From Pseudomonas baetica (GTDB lineage Bacteria; Pseudomonadota; Gammaproteobacteria; Pseudomonadales; Pseudomonadaceae), in NCBI RefSeq assembly GCF_002813455.1, contig NZ_PHHE01000001.1:930001-994000 (forward strand): a stretch of 64,000 bases of DNA, in the 5' to 3' direction. Of the stretch, positions 33,304 to 41,870 are shown piece after piece (within the stretch, counting starts at the first letter, position 1; each line of letters begins with the position of its first letter). Below the pieces are notes generated by a model, which worked only from the letters and a program-made list of their open reading frames with translations, was not told where the DNA came from and ran no database searches. The position numbers and the translations under genes were made by a program.

Positions 33304-34045
33304 AAGCCTGTCATAGGGGAGCGTCAAGACGCTGCCACCCGATTTTTTATCGCCGGAATGTAGTGGTAGTCACTGGACTGAAGAAAGTGAAGAGTGGGCC
33401 TGGCGGGGTGCCAGGCGAAGAAGAGAAAAGCCACCTTTGACGGTCGTACGCAGTCGACAAGCTCCTCGCAAAACTTTATTCACTGCGTCACGCTTCGCCA
33501 ACCGACCCTTGTCGTGGCCCGGGTCGGGACATGCTGGCACGCATCCGCGCACAAAGGGTGCCCAGTGTTTCCCCGGTGGGCTCCGGAACTGAATACGATC
33601 GCTGAAGCGGATGACCGCTATTGCCTGGTAGAGGCAACAGTGGTCATCCGCCACAGTGATCAGGTCGAGCACAAATCAGGAATGAAACTCCGCAGAAAGA
33701 GAAGGCTCCGAACTCAAGGAGTTCGACCGAGCTGCCCGGAGCGATTCGGTCTTGGGTCGCCGTTGGCGATGATCCTGAGACACTACAGCAGAGAGGGTGT
33801 GATCACGTCAAGCCAGTGGGCGATCCCGCATAAGCTACTACATTGAGCACGATGAAAGAGGTTACTTACTGCCGAGATGAGCGGCCAATTGTTCGACGGT
33901 TGCCAGGATAAAGGCGCGGTCACTTTCTTTGCCTTGGCCCGTGAAATCGGACAACACTTTATCGACTTAGAGAGGGATCAGCCGCCGTTGATGATGCACT
34001 GATCAGCACATCACCCCAATACTCATGCCGATCTCCAGTGAAGCG
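33304..34045. other. Gene-poor stretch with a decayed leader and a gene remnant
   Basis: No convincing gene is present. A fragment resembling the structured leaders (CCCACCGGGG on the minus strand, ending at 33581) is seen at about 33557-33581, but no gene follows it. At 33862-33966 the minus strand reads 34 codons ending AFILATVEQLAAHLGSK before a stop; this looks like the C-terminal remnant of a lost gene. Related ICEs carry extra genes between topoisomerase III and DUF3577, so a deletion is likely. The large hairpin at 33597-33661 is listed separately. Confidence 0.45.
33597..33661. repeat. 65-bp long stem-loop
   Basis: The arms GATCGCTG, GCGGATGACC and CTATTGCCT on one side pair with AGGCAACAG, GGTCATCCGC and CAGTGATC on the other, broken by a 2-by-2 internal loop and a few mismatches or G-T pairs, with a GGTAG loop. 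The stem is about 30 bp. It lies in a gene-free stretch between topB and candidate oriT copy B. It could be a structured RNA, a single-strand initiation site or a remnant of a mobile element. Confidence 0.7.
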
Positions 34046-36013
34046 TCATGAGCGACGCGTATCTTTTCTGATCGGCACTGTTCCCTTACAGTCGGGGTAG
34101 TGGGAGCATGACCAGAACGGCCCTGATTTCCCCTTTCGCCTGCGCGTTGAGGCGTTGCAAATGGGGCAGGTCGGGCCGGCTTCGACCGGTACCGCCAAGG
34201 TGAGTGCGCCACAGTGTTCGACCAATTGTGCAATCCAGTTTGCCTGCTTGGCGACGAACGCATCCAGGGTCAGACGTCCCGCTTCGATTTCGTCCAGAGC
34301 CTGTTCCCAGATCGCGGTCATACCCGGATCCGCGACTGCAGCGGGTACCGCCTCTATCAGAGTATGGGCCGCTGCGGAGGCCATTAAGGCGCGTTTTTTC
34401 TTCAGCAAATAGCCGCGATCAATCAACCCCTTGATGATGCCGGCTCGCGTGGCTTCGGTACCGATTCCGGTGGTGTCCCGAAGTTTCTGTTTCAGGCGTG
34501 GGTCGTTGACCAGCTTGGCCACGTTTTTCATCGCCTTGATCAGATCGCCTTCGGTGAGAGGTTTGGGAGCGGTAGTGCGCATGGACTTGAGTTCGACGTC
34601 GTTCACTGCGCACTGCGTACCCTGTTGCAGGACGGGCAATACTTGGTGCTTTTGACTGGGCTCATCCTCCTCGGTGTTTTCGTAGAGCAAGCCTTTCCAG
34701 CCCTGGATCAGGATCTGTTTGCCAACAGCAGTCAAACGCTCTCCGCCGAACTCCAGTTCGACCTGAGTTCGATCAAACTCATGATGCGGAAGAAATTGCG
34801 CGAGGTAGTGGCTACGAATCAGTTCGTAGACTTGGCGTTCTTGTTCGGACATCCGTGCCAGGTTCGCCGGCTCGGTGGTGGGGATGATGCCGTGGTGCGC
34901 GGTGACCTTGGCATCGTTCCACACGCGGGAGTGCAGTGATCGATCGAGTCTTCCGAATGTGGGCTGCAGCGCCGGATCCGTTTTGAGCAGGGCATCGAAT
35001 ACCGCGGGAACCTCGTTGAACATACTATCCGGCAAATAGCGGCAATCGCTGCGCGGATAGGTGGTGGCTTTGTAGGTTTCATACAGGGCTTGGGCGATGT
35101 TCAGGGTTTCCTGAGCGCCGAGTCCCAGCTTGCGCGAGCAGACTTCTTGCAGTGTGCTCAGGTCGAAGGGCAGGGGCGGAGGTTCTCGGAAACGCTCAGT
35201 CTGCAGCGAGAGTACTGTGGCGGTCTTACCGCTAGAAATCTCTTGGGTCGCCTGAATGGCCAGCGCTTGTTGCAGGCAACGACCTGCCTCGTCCTGCCCT
35301 GAACTGGGTGGTAACCACGACGCGATGAATGGTTGCCCCATGGAGGACAGATGCACCTCCACTTCCCAGTAGGGCACCGAGACGAAGCTGGCAATCGCAC
35401 GATCCCGATCGACTACCAGACGTAAAGTGGGTGTCTGGACGCGACCAACCGACAATACACCGTCGTAGCCCGCCCGCCGACCAAGAAGGGTAAACAAACG
35501 ACTCAGGTTCATGCCGATCAGCCAGTCGGCGCGGCTGCGGGCGAGGGCTGAGTGGTAAAGCAGGAAGGTCTCCTGACCAGACTTCAGTGAGGACAGTGCC
35601 TTGCGAATAGACGCCTCGTTGAGTGCGGACAACCAAAGACGTTGAACGGGACCTCGATACTTGCAGAGGTCCAGTAGCTCGCGGGCAATCATTTCACCTT
35701 CTCGATCGGCGTCGGTCGCGATGACGACAGCAGAGGCTTCACTGAGCAGGCGCTTGATGACGTTGAACTGTGCTGCAGTCTTGGGTTTGACCTCGACCAT
35801 CCACTGCGCGGGAATGATCGGTAGATGATCCAACGACCAACTCTTGAATTGCTCGCCATAGGCTTCAGGCGATGCTGTCTCCAGCAGGTGGCCGATACAC
35901 CAGGTGACGGTTGTCTCTGTGCCGATCAGGCAACCATCACCACGCCGAGTGGCCCCGAGTACCTTGGCGATGTCCCGACCCTGGGAAGGTTTTTCGCAGA
36001 GGAAGAGGCGCAT
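34046..36013 (-). CDS. topB: DNA topoisomerase III
   Basis: This 655-residue type IA topoisomerase probably helps decatenate or process ICE DNA during replication and transfer. It has the Toprim domain (begins MRLFLCEKPSQGRDIAKVLGA; VIATDADREGEM), the active-site Tyr in TTYPRSDCRYLPD, and a C-terminal zinc-ribbon (CPIC ... WSCSHYPDCKG). The ATG at 36013 is preferred because it has GGAG 6 nt upstream and matches the family start. It belongs to the minus-strand operon from alpA, with a gap of 224 bp after ssb in which I see no gene. Confidence 0.95.
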   Translation of the reverse strand: MRLFLCEKPSQGRDIAKVLGATRRGDGCLIGTETTVTWCIGHLLETASPEAYGEQFKSWSLDHLPIIPAQWMVEVKPKTAAQFNVIKRLLSEASAVVIATDADREGEMIARELLDLCKYRGPVQRLWLSALNEASIRKALSSLKSGQETFLLYHSALARSRADWLIGMNLSRLFTLLGRRAGYDGVLSVGRVQTPTLRLVVDRDRAIASFVSVPYWEVEVHLSSMGQPFIASWLPPSSGQDEAGRCLQQALAIQATQEISSGKTATVLSLQTERFREPPPLPFDLSTLQEVCSRKLGLGAQETLNIAQALYETYKATTYPRSDCRYLPDSMFNEVPAVFDALLKTDPALQPTFGRLDRSLHSRVWNDAKVTAHHGIIPTTEPANLARMSEQERQVYELIRSHYLAQFLPHHEFDRTQVELEFGGERLTAVGKQILIQGWKGLLYENTEEDEPSQKHQVLPVLQQGTQCAVNDVELKSMRTTAPKPLTEGDLIKAMKNVAKLVNDPRLKQKLRDTTGIGTEATRAGIIKGLIDRGYLLKKKRALMASAAAHTLIEAVPAAVADPGMTAIWEQALDEIEAGRLTLDAFVAKQANWIAQLVEHCGALTLAVPVEAGPTCPICNASTRRRKGKSGPFWSCSHYPDCKGTVPIRKDTRRS

Positions 36014-36237
36014 AGACTGCTCCGGATTGAGTTCGGAGCAGCGTGGTTGGAAACAGCAGTGGCGAGATATGAGAAACCTGAATGGCAGGTTCCTCATATT
36101 AGAAGGTGAGGGCAGGCTTGAATGGGCCGAGGCTGCTAACCCGTTGCGGTTGGACGGCAGTGTGGATCTTCACGAGCAGCGTGTAGAAACACGCCAGCAA
36201 CTTCGCGCAAAGGCGCAATTTTTATGCCTGAAGTCTG

Positions 36238-36708
36238 TCAGTCCGCAGGTGGCTGCCCACTGCGCTTTCTGGGTTTTGACGCTGGTGAACTGGCCTGTTC
36301 CGTACTTTTCCCGACGTGTGTCGCAGATGCCGCGGGTTCACTGGATCGTTCCCGCATGACCACGCTGTGCACCCGGTGAGGTAGGATGCCGACTCGACGG
36401 GCCTCGATCTTGAAGGTCACCCGCGCATTGTCTTCGCTGTCCTCCCACTCATCGCGCACTGTGCGGCCTTCGACCAGCACGCGCATGCCTTTCTGGTACA
36501 GCGTGCTCCAGTGTTCAGCCTCGCGGTGCCAGAGCTCAACTGGCGCCCAATAGCCGCCTCGATCTTCGTAGCTGCCGTCGCGCGGCACGGGGTTGTCGAA
36601 GTACACATTCAGCCGTAACAAACGCCGTAGCTCGTCATTGCCTGAGGCGAATTCCTGGAACTCTGGCGCACTGCCGATGTTGCCTTCGCCGACGAAAAAA
36701 GTACTCAT
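36238..36708 (-). CDS. ssb: ICE single-stranded DNA-binding protein
   Basis: The 156-residue Ssb has an OB-fold (begins MSTFFVGEGNIGSAPEF; VEGRTVRDEWEDSEDNARVTFKIEA) and a Ser/Pro-rich tail. It lacks the usual acidic DDDIPF tip and ends in RSGQPPAD, so it may not recruit the usual Ssb partners. It protects single-stranded ICE DNA. The start overlaps the DUF3158 stop as ATGA with GGAGGTATC upstream. ICEclc carries a corresponding ssb in the same operon. Confidence 0.9.
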   Translation of the reverse strand: MSTFFVGEGNIGSAPEFQEFASGNDELRRLLRLNVYFDNPVPRDGSYEDRGGYWAPVELWHREAEHWSTLYQKGMRVLVEGRTVRDEWEDSEDNARVTFKIEARRVGILPHRVHSVVMRERSSEPAASATHVGKSTEQASSPASKPRKRSGQPPAD

Positions 36709-37223
36709 CGTGATACCTCCACTGCGGTTGTGAACTGGCGCAGCAGCCGTTCGGCACTGTCCATTTTGATCGCGCAGGTCGTGGCCTGGCGGTAGAGCGA
36801 ATGCACCACACTCATCTGTAGGTTCAGTGCGATGCGATTGCATTCGAAACGGCGCAATCCCTCGCGTACGACCTGCGGCAAGGCTTTGTTGCAGACCTGG
36901 CGTTCCCAGACCGAGACTCCCATACGGGCAAAGTCACGGGTGCGCCAACGCAAAAAGGTGCTGCGAGCGCTGGTGTTCTGCAGCACCAATCGAATATCCA
37001 GCAGTGAGTAAGGGGGCTGTCCGGCTTGCTGTACAACAGCCTCCATCAAGTCACATAACTGCGCCTCGATTTCCCTCGCCATCTGCGCCAGCTGCTCCAA
37101 CTCCCCCTTACCCTTAAAAGGTTTTAAAAGGCCTTTTAGGGAGGCAGCGTGTTCGAGCTGCCGATAGGCATCCTGTGTCAACGCTTCGAAGGGCATTGGT
37201 TGAGCCGAGGTCAGGGGATTCAT
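36705..37223 (-). CDS. DUF3158 family ICE protein
   Basis: The 172-residue, helical, soluble protein begins MNPLTSAQPMPFEALTQDAYRQLEHAASLKGLLKPFKGKGEL and has a conserved VLQNTSARSTFLRWR, which fits DUF3158 of SPI-7/ICEclc-type islands. It overlaps genes on both sides by 4 bp. The function is unknown; its constant place beside ssb and topB suggests a role in DNA metabolism of the element. Confidence 0.82.
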   Translation of the reverse strand: MNPLTSAQPMPFEALTQDAYRQLEHAASLKGLLKPFKGKGELEQLAQMAREIEAQLCDLMEAVVQQAGQPPYSLLDIRLVLQNTSARSTFLRWRTRDFARMGVSVWERQVCNKALPQVVREGLRRFECNRIALNLQMSVVHSLYRQATTCAIKMDSAERLLRQFTTAVEVSR

Positions 37224-37975
37224 ACTTCGTCCTCCGGCTCATCCACTGTCGCAGATGGCTCTCCCGCTTCCTCTGCCAACGCGTCAGCGTCATCCACTGC
37301 CACAGCACCACGACGAATGATCGGTGGCGCGAACTGGGAGCGGCGATGACCCTCAAGGATGTCCATGGGGGGCAAACCCAATTTTTCCATGGCTGCCAGG
37401 GCTCGAGCGTTGTTCGCCGCCATGTCATCGCGTGTGACACCGGCATGCCGATAGCGCTGTGCCTGCCCGAACAGGCTACGCAGCAGATGGGCGCCATCGT
37501 CGATCCAGGCTTCCATGTCGATGCGGCCGATCAGGGCGGTGTGATGGGCCAATAGGGTGCTGCGCACCAGGGTGTCATAGTCGGTCAGCAGGTAGACCGC
37601 CAGAAAACCCAGCTGGTTGCCGATGTACAACGGCAAGGTGACAGGGTGGATGTTGAGGTTGTCGCTCATATCGATCTGTGTCGGCAGGTCCTGCCTAATT
37701 CGATCCAACTGTTGGGTCAGTTCCAGCATCCCAGCCTTGGCCTGCATCAATTTTTCTTCGAGTTGCACCATGGCCCAGTCGGCGTAGGGATCGTCCTGGG
37801 CCGCGGTTTGTTTGATCAGGTTGGTGACACTGATGTAGCCGGCCATGCCCATGATCGAGTGGACGCCTTCGCGTGCGGTTCGACCTTGCCAGATCCGGGC
37901 GGCGTGGTGAGTGTGCAGGGTCAGGGTGATGCTGCTGCGCAATGAACCCAGGTTGAGTTGATAGTGATCGGCCAC
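37220..37975 (-). CDS. ICE protein, PFL_4669 family (TIGR03761)
   Basis: The 251-residue protein contains SLRSSITLTLHTHHAARIWQGR and TDYDTLVRSTLLAHHTALI, typical of TIGR03761, and has an acidic C-terminal tail. I chose the GTG at 37975 because GAGGA precedes it by 7 nt and it gives the usual VADHYQLNLG start; 21 open codons upstream are less likely. It couples to DUF3158 by a 4-bp overlap. No function is assigned to the family. Confidence 0.82.
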   Translation of the reverse strand: MADHYQLNLGSLRSSITLTLHTHHAARIWQGRTAREGVHSIMGMAGYISVTNLIKQTAAQDDPYADWAMVQLEEKLMQAKAGMLELTQQLDRIRQDLPTQIDMSDNLNIHPVTLPLYIGNQLGFLAVYLLTDYDTLVRSTLLAHHTALIGRIDMEAWIDDGAHLLRSLFGQAQRYRHAGVTRDDMAANNARALAAMEKLGLPPMDILEGHRRSQFAPPIIRRGAVAVDDADALAEEAGEPSATVDEPEDEV

Positions 37976-38094
37976 GGTGTTGTCCTCGCATAAGCTTGGA
38001 CGGGAACGTTGCGACAGATGAGGGTCAAGGGCAGCCAAAAAGCTGAATGCGGTCTATTCGGTTTGAGAGGGTTAATTTCGGAGACGTTCGTGAG

Positions 38095-38111
38095 TGATGC
38101 CAGTGGCATCA
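38095..38111. repeat. 17-bp palindrome sharing its core with the palindrome at 38210
   Basis: TGATGCCAGTGGCATCA is a perfect dyad about a central G. The same 17 bases form the centre of the larger palindrome at 38210-38252, with the GATGGC tandem repeat between them. Two copies of one dyad 115 bp apart suggest a protein-binding site. Confidence 0.7.
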
Positions 38112-38119
38112 TTTCCACC

Positions 38120-38167
38120 GATGGCGATGGCGATGGCGATGGCGATTGCGATGGCGATGGCGATGAC
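38120..38167 (+). repeat. Tandem hexamer repeat, GATGGC, 8 units
   Basis: Eight head-to-tail units of GATGGC follow one another, with single-base changes in units 5 (gattgc) and 8 (gatgac). It is non-coding on the minus-strand operon, between the PFL_4669 gene and the STY4528-type gene. The copy number is probably variable. Confidence 0.9.
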
Positions 38168-38209
38168 GCTCGGATTGCGCAGGTTCGGCCCTTTGCGATC
38201 TCACCTTAG

Positions 38210-38252
38210 ACGTCAGTAGATTTGATGCCAGTGGCATCAAATCTACTGACGT
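38210..38252. repeat. 43-bp perfect palindrome at the STY4528 gene stop
   Basis: The arms, beginning ACGTCAGTAGATTTGATGCC, are 21 bp and fully complementary around one central base. The stop codon of the STY4528-type gene lies inside it. It has no T-run on either strand, so it is not an ordinary terminator. With the smaller copy at 38095 it could be a partition or regulatory site for the nearby ParB, or an mRNA-processing hairpin. Confidence 0.75.
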
Positions 38253-39433
38253 CCAGGGCGTTTGCCGCGCAATTGGCGTAGCTCATTCAGGCACGCTTGG
38301 GCGAGGGCGGATGCGGGTTCGCCCTGTTTTCGGGATGGGCGCGAGGGTGCCGTTGGGGGCGGTTCTGCAACGGGTGAGGGTTCTGTCTGACCTGCCCAAG
38401 GACGAAAGTCGCCGTTCAGTGCGCGCTGGATTAGGCCCATCAGATACGCCGCTGGCTTGCGGATACCTCCTGCCGTACAGCGTGCGCTCGCTTCGTTGAG
38501 CACCGCCTGACGATCCGCTGGTTTGAGCTTGTTCAGCGCCACGGAGACGGCCTGACGCTCGCTTGGACTCAGGTGCAGCGAATCGGGCCAGTGCAGATTA
38601 TCCACCGCTGGGGTCGCGCGCGGTACAGTACATATACTTTCTTTTAATACAGTACAGGCGGCGTTCGGAATCCGAACTGCGCTGGAAACACTGGCGTTTA
38701 GACCCGATTCGGAATCCGAACGAGGGCTTGCACGATTCCGAACAAGGTGATCTTCCCCCAGTTCGGAATCGTGCATAGTGGTATCAGTTGCCTGATCCAA
38801 TCCTTGCTGCATCCATTGTTCACCCCAGCTGTCGAGCCGCGTGGGTAACTGACCTAAATCGATACGGGTGTCCTGGCGAATTTCTTCCAGAACATGCTGA
38901 GCGACAATGCGCACAGCCTTCGTTGCATGACCGAGGGTATGTCCGACCAGCTCCAGGTAAGTCTGATCCAGCTCCATGGCTTCGGCGGGGGTTAACGGCT
39001 CATCGTGCAGGACGTACAGAGAGCCTTGCAGACGCCCGCTGATCTCATCGCGGCCGCGACTCACCAGGCTGAGCCAGCGCGTCAGCCTGAGCATCGTCAA
39101 GACGCGAGCAATGGTTTCACGGGAGGCTGACGCACCGTACGGCACACTCGACAGGTAAGGCTGTAAATCCTCATAGCGTGGAGTGACCACGCCCTGGCCT
39201 TGTAGCATGAGCCGAAACACCTGCCAGGCATTGCGTTCCAACGGCGTCAGCCGATTATCCAACAGCAACCGACGCGGCACGACTTCGTGTGACTGGCCGC
39301 TGAACAGAAAGCCAGCCCGCAGAGTCTGGTTGGAAGGTTGTTCGGTGGTAGGGCGTGCGGGCCAACGTTCACTCAGCTGCTGGGTGCATTGCTGCAGGAC
39401 ACGCTGCCAGCGACTGGAAGGGGCGGCGTTCAT
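38243..39433 (-). CDS. STY4528-family ICE replication/maintenance protein
   Basis: The 396-residue protein has a conserved N-terminal half (RAGFLFSGQSHEVVPRRLLLDNRLTPLERNAWQVFRLML, split over residues 37-80), containing a winged-helix-like segment typical of STY4528 proteins, then a variable linker and a Pro-rich C-terminus. The start at 39433 overlaps the DUF2857 stop as ATGA. The family is linked to pathogenicity-island maintenance, without a proven function. The codons before 39433 were dropped because they overlap the neighbour. Confidence 0.78.
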   Translation of the reverse strand: MNAAPSSRWQRVLQQCTQQLSERWPARPTTEQPSNQTLRAGFLFSGQSHEVVPRRLLLDNRLTPLERNAWQVFRLMLQGQGVVTPRYEDLQPYLSSVPYGASASRETIARVLTMLRLTRWLSLVSRGRDEISGRLQGSLYVLHDEPLTPAEAMELDQTYLELVGHTLGHATKAVRIVAQHVLEEIRQDTRIDLGQLPTRLDSWGEQWMQQGLDQATDTTMHDSELGEDHLVRNRASPRSDSESGLNASVSSAVRIPNAACTVLKESICTVPRATPAVDNLHWPDSLHLSPSERQAVSVALNKLKPADRQAVLNEASARCTAGGIRKPAAYLMGLIQRALNGDFRPWAGQTEPSPVAEPPPTAPSRPSRKQGEPASALAQACLNELRQLRGKRPGRQ

Positions 39434-39978
39434 GTTCCGTTGCTGTACTGGTCGATCTGCTGCCAGACGATGGTCAAACTGATCTGCTGTTCTTCGGCCA
39501 GCATCATCATGGCGTCGAGCTGATCCTCGGTACCGTCCTGAGCGCGTAGCTGGCACCAACGCTGCCAGAGCGCATGTTCCTGCGCTTCGCTCAAATGCTG
39601 AGGGCGGCCCTTGCGGGTTTCTATCTTGAGCAGACGTCGGCGCAGGGCGGTTTCCGAATGCGCCAAACCGAAGCATTGGTACATGATGGTGCTGCTGGCG
39701 CCGAGCTTGAGCGCGCGGTTGATCAAGCGCTCGTTCTGCTCGTCGCGTTCGGCTTGCGCGATCAACCGATGCAGCACCGGCGAATCAATCTTGACATCAA
39801 CCCAGGGGACGGTGGCATGGGCCAGGCGCGATAGGGTGGTGGGTGGTAAGGATTGCAACAGGTAGATGTCGTCCTCACCCAGTCCGAGTGCCTTACAGCG
39901 TTGTAGATTACCCAGGCGCAGTTCGTGTAGCACCTGAGTCAGCATGGCCTGGTTGAGCACATTGAAGGACAGGCTCAT
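39430..39978 (-). CDS. DUF2857 family regulator, InrR-like
   Basis: The 182-residue protein begins MSLSFNVLNQAMLTQVLHELRLGNLQRCKALGLGEDD, the standard DUF2857 start, and has helix-turn-helix-like segments (LSRLAHATVPWVDVKIDS). Its place right after parB equals that of inrR in ICEclc, where InrR raises integrase expression and is needed for transfer competence. It overlaps its neighbours by 4 bp on both sides. The equation with InrR rests on gene order and family, not on a comparison I could run. Confidence 0.75.
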   Translation of the reverse strand: MSLSFNVLNQAMLTQVLHELRLGNLQRCKALGLGEDDIYLLQSLPPTTLSRLAHATVPWVDVKIDSPVLHRLIAQAERDEQNERLINRALKLGASSTIMYQCFGLAHSETALRRRLLKIETRKGRPQHLSEAQEHALWQRWCQLRAQDGTEDQLDAMMMLAEEQQISLTIVWQQIDQYSNGT

Positions 39979-41561
39979 GGCAGCTCCTTCGGTGAGTCGT
40001 CTTCAGGGGTAAGCGTTAAGTCGATCAGGCGACGGGCCAGGCGGATCAGGCGATACAGTTTGAGTAACAGACTGTCGGGCAGTCGCTCCAATCCTACGTC
40101 CACGGCGGGACGATCTGTCAGCGGGAGTTGATAGACCCCCAACAACAGCTGTCCGAATAGGGCTGAGGGCAGTTGCTTGCGATCCGCCCAGTTCACGTCG
40201 TCTTGAGCGCGCAGCAGGGCCAGGAGCAGTAGGTGAACGCCGGTCGCGCGAGGCGCTGCAAGATCAAGTGGCTCGATGTTGAGGGCAAAACCCAAGCCAT
40301 GCTTCTGATCGATGATGCTCTCAGTATGTCCGGCATAGGCCGCCATTTCCCGCGCCAGTCCGGCAATGGCTAAACGCAGTTGTTCGGGGGTATCCAGTGT
40401 TGGTGCGATGATCCAGATGTCGTCGATCGTGCAGCCCTCGACTGGCGGTGCCGTGTCGGAGGTAGCCTCGCGATTGATCTGCTCGCGAATCTGTTGAACG
40501 CGTGACGGGGGGCTGGCCGCTGAGACAACATTCGTTTCAAGCGGTGTAAGCAGTCCCTCGAGCGTTGGTTCGGTCTGGGTTCTGGTCTCAGCTGATTCAG
40601 AGCGGGACTCGGAGGAGGTCGGTCCTGCTGCGGCTTCATCAACGCTCGGCAGATGGCTGTTCTCTGAGTGCGCGCTGGCGCCAACGCCAGGCGTGGAGAT
40701 GACCCGTTGGGTATCGCTCAGCTCCAGGGCCAACATGCGGTAGGACTGTCCGAGCAAGCGGCTCATGCGTTCGAGCAGTTCATCCTGGATTTGCTCAAGA
40801 TCGAAGGGCTCGGGTTCGGTATCGAAATAGCCCAGGGTATCGAGCCAAAACTCGGTGAACGCAACGGTGGCGGTTGGATAACGGTTCCAGGTTCGCTCTG
40901 CCTGACTACGCAGAGCGATCAGGCGTTCAATTTGGGGTTTACCCAACCCGGCATACAGGGTTTGCGGAATGGCGGGCAGTAGGTGTTCGAGGGTGTCGAG
41001 CATCCGGCTGATGTGCGACTGTGAAATGGGATACCCCCCAGCGGCAAGACGTCGTGCCAGCTCACGTTGCGAGAGTACTGCTCCCTCTGGTTCGAGCATG
41101 GTTTTGAGTTTGGCTACCGCCAGAGCACGTTCGATGAAGGTGAGTTGGCCGTGCAGATCGCTTTCGGCCAGATGGCCGAGTAGGGCGGTGATTTCATTGG
41201 TCCAAGGTCGGAACAGGCAATGAATCCGAAAAAATCGCTCGTCGCGGCTTTCCTGCCACAACTCGCCGAGAATCGCCAGGCGCGTATTACCGCCGTTGCG
41301 GATGATGAAATAGGTTTCTCCCGGGCGGCGGGTAATCGGCGGTGGTTGATCCAGCCCGCGTTCACGGATCGACGCCTTGATATCGTCATACAGCGGATTA
41401 CGGATGAAGCGTGGGTTGTGTTCGTAGGGCCGCAACTGTTCCAGAGTGACCAGCATAGGCGTGTCAGTGAGTGGGTCGGACAGCCGCTCCACCTCTGGAC
41501 CCCGAGGGAAGTGGTCCTGGTGCAGCTTGTCGGAGATCTCCTCCTGACTGAGCTTCTTCAT
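39975..41561 (-). CDS. parB: ParB-family protein of ICE type (TIGR03764)
   Basis: The 528-residue protein has a ParB/Srx nuclease-like domain (LEQLRPYEHNPRFIRNPLYDDIKASIRERGLDQP, within residues 39-77) with ITRRPGETYFIIRNGGNTRLA, then a helix-turn-helix (about 170-200, LARRLAAGGYPISQSHISRML). A long C-terminal part with an acidic variable linker follows. TIGR03764 proteins are much longer than chromosomal ParB, as here. Together with ParA it may stabilise the excised ICE. The gene overlaps DUF2857 by 4 bp. Confidence 0.88.
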   Translation of the reverse strand: MKKLSQEEISDKLHQDHFPRGPEVERLSDPLTDTPMLVTLEQLRPYEHNPRFIRNPLYDDIKASIRERGLDQPPPITRRPGETYFIIRNGGNTRLAILGELWQESRDERFFRIHCLFRPWTNEITALLGHLAESDLHGQLTFIERALAVAKLKTMLEPEGAVLSQRELARRLAAGGYPISQSHISRMLDTLEHLLPAIPQTLYAGLGKPQIERLIALRSQAERTWNRYPTATVAFTEFWLDTLGYFDTEPEPFDLEQIQDELLERMSRLLGQSYRMLALELSDTQRVISTPGVGASAHSENSHLPSVDEAAAGPTSSESRSESAETRTQTEPTLEGLLTPLETNVVSAASPPSRVQQIREQINREATSDTAPPVEGCTIDDIWIIAPTLDTPEQLRLAIAGLAREMAAYAGHTESIIDQKHGLGFALNIEPLDLAAPRATGVHLLLLALLRAQDDVNWADRKQLPSALFGQLLLGVYQLPLTDRPAVDVGLERLPDSLLLKLYRLIRLARRLIDLTLTPEDDSPKELP

Positions 41562-41575
41562 CAGAACATCCTCAA

Positions 41576-41785
41576 TTAACGCCGGCTGCGCAAATGGTCA
41601 CCGACCTCGAACTTGACGATCTCGGCAGGCCCCGAACCTTCGAAGTGTCGGGAAAGTTCTGCGAGGAACCACCCCATAGCCGAGCGCCCACCCTGCACGC
41701 GAAAGACCACGGTGCAATACTCCTCGCAAGGTGGACGGTGGGGTCGAAGGGGGGGCTGAACGATGGTGGGAAGCTGATCCAACAT
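41576..41785 (-). CDS. Small protein between parA and parB (Shi-like)
   Basis: The 69-residue protein begins MLDQLPTIVQPPLRPHRPPCEEY and has a conserved-looking GGRSAMGWFLAELSRHFEG. The ATG at 41785 has AAGGAG 7 nt upstream, so six open codons before it are not used. ICEclc has a small gene named shi at the same place in its parA-shi-parB-inrR operon. No function can be read from the sequence. Confidence 0.65.
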   Translation of the reverse strand: MLDQLPTIVQPPLRPHRPPCEEYCTVVFRVQGGRSAMGWFLAELSRHFEGSGPAEIVKFEVGDHLRSRR

Positions 41786-41870
41786 CAAAAGACTCCTTGC
41801 CAAACACTGTTGGCCTCAAGGTCGATCAAACACAATGAGGGGGTGAGGAATGTGGGATTTTCGATTCGTC

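Noticed and set aside
33394..33846. A 150-codon open frame on the plus strand
   Set aside because: No ribosome site, unlikely composition, and it runs across the 65-bp stem-loop and the decayed leader. It is more likely non-coding.
33862..33966. 34-codon minus-strand frame ending AAHLGSK as a small gene
   Set aside because: A stop directly precedes it, there is no proper ATG and no ribosome site. I treat it as a remnant and mention it only within the gene-poor stretch.
38120..38167. GATGGC array considered as a CRISPR or VNTR-coded peptide
   Set aside because: The units are 6 bp with no spacers, and there are no cas genes. It is a simple tandem repeat and lies outside any coding frame I could support.
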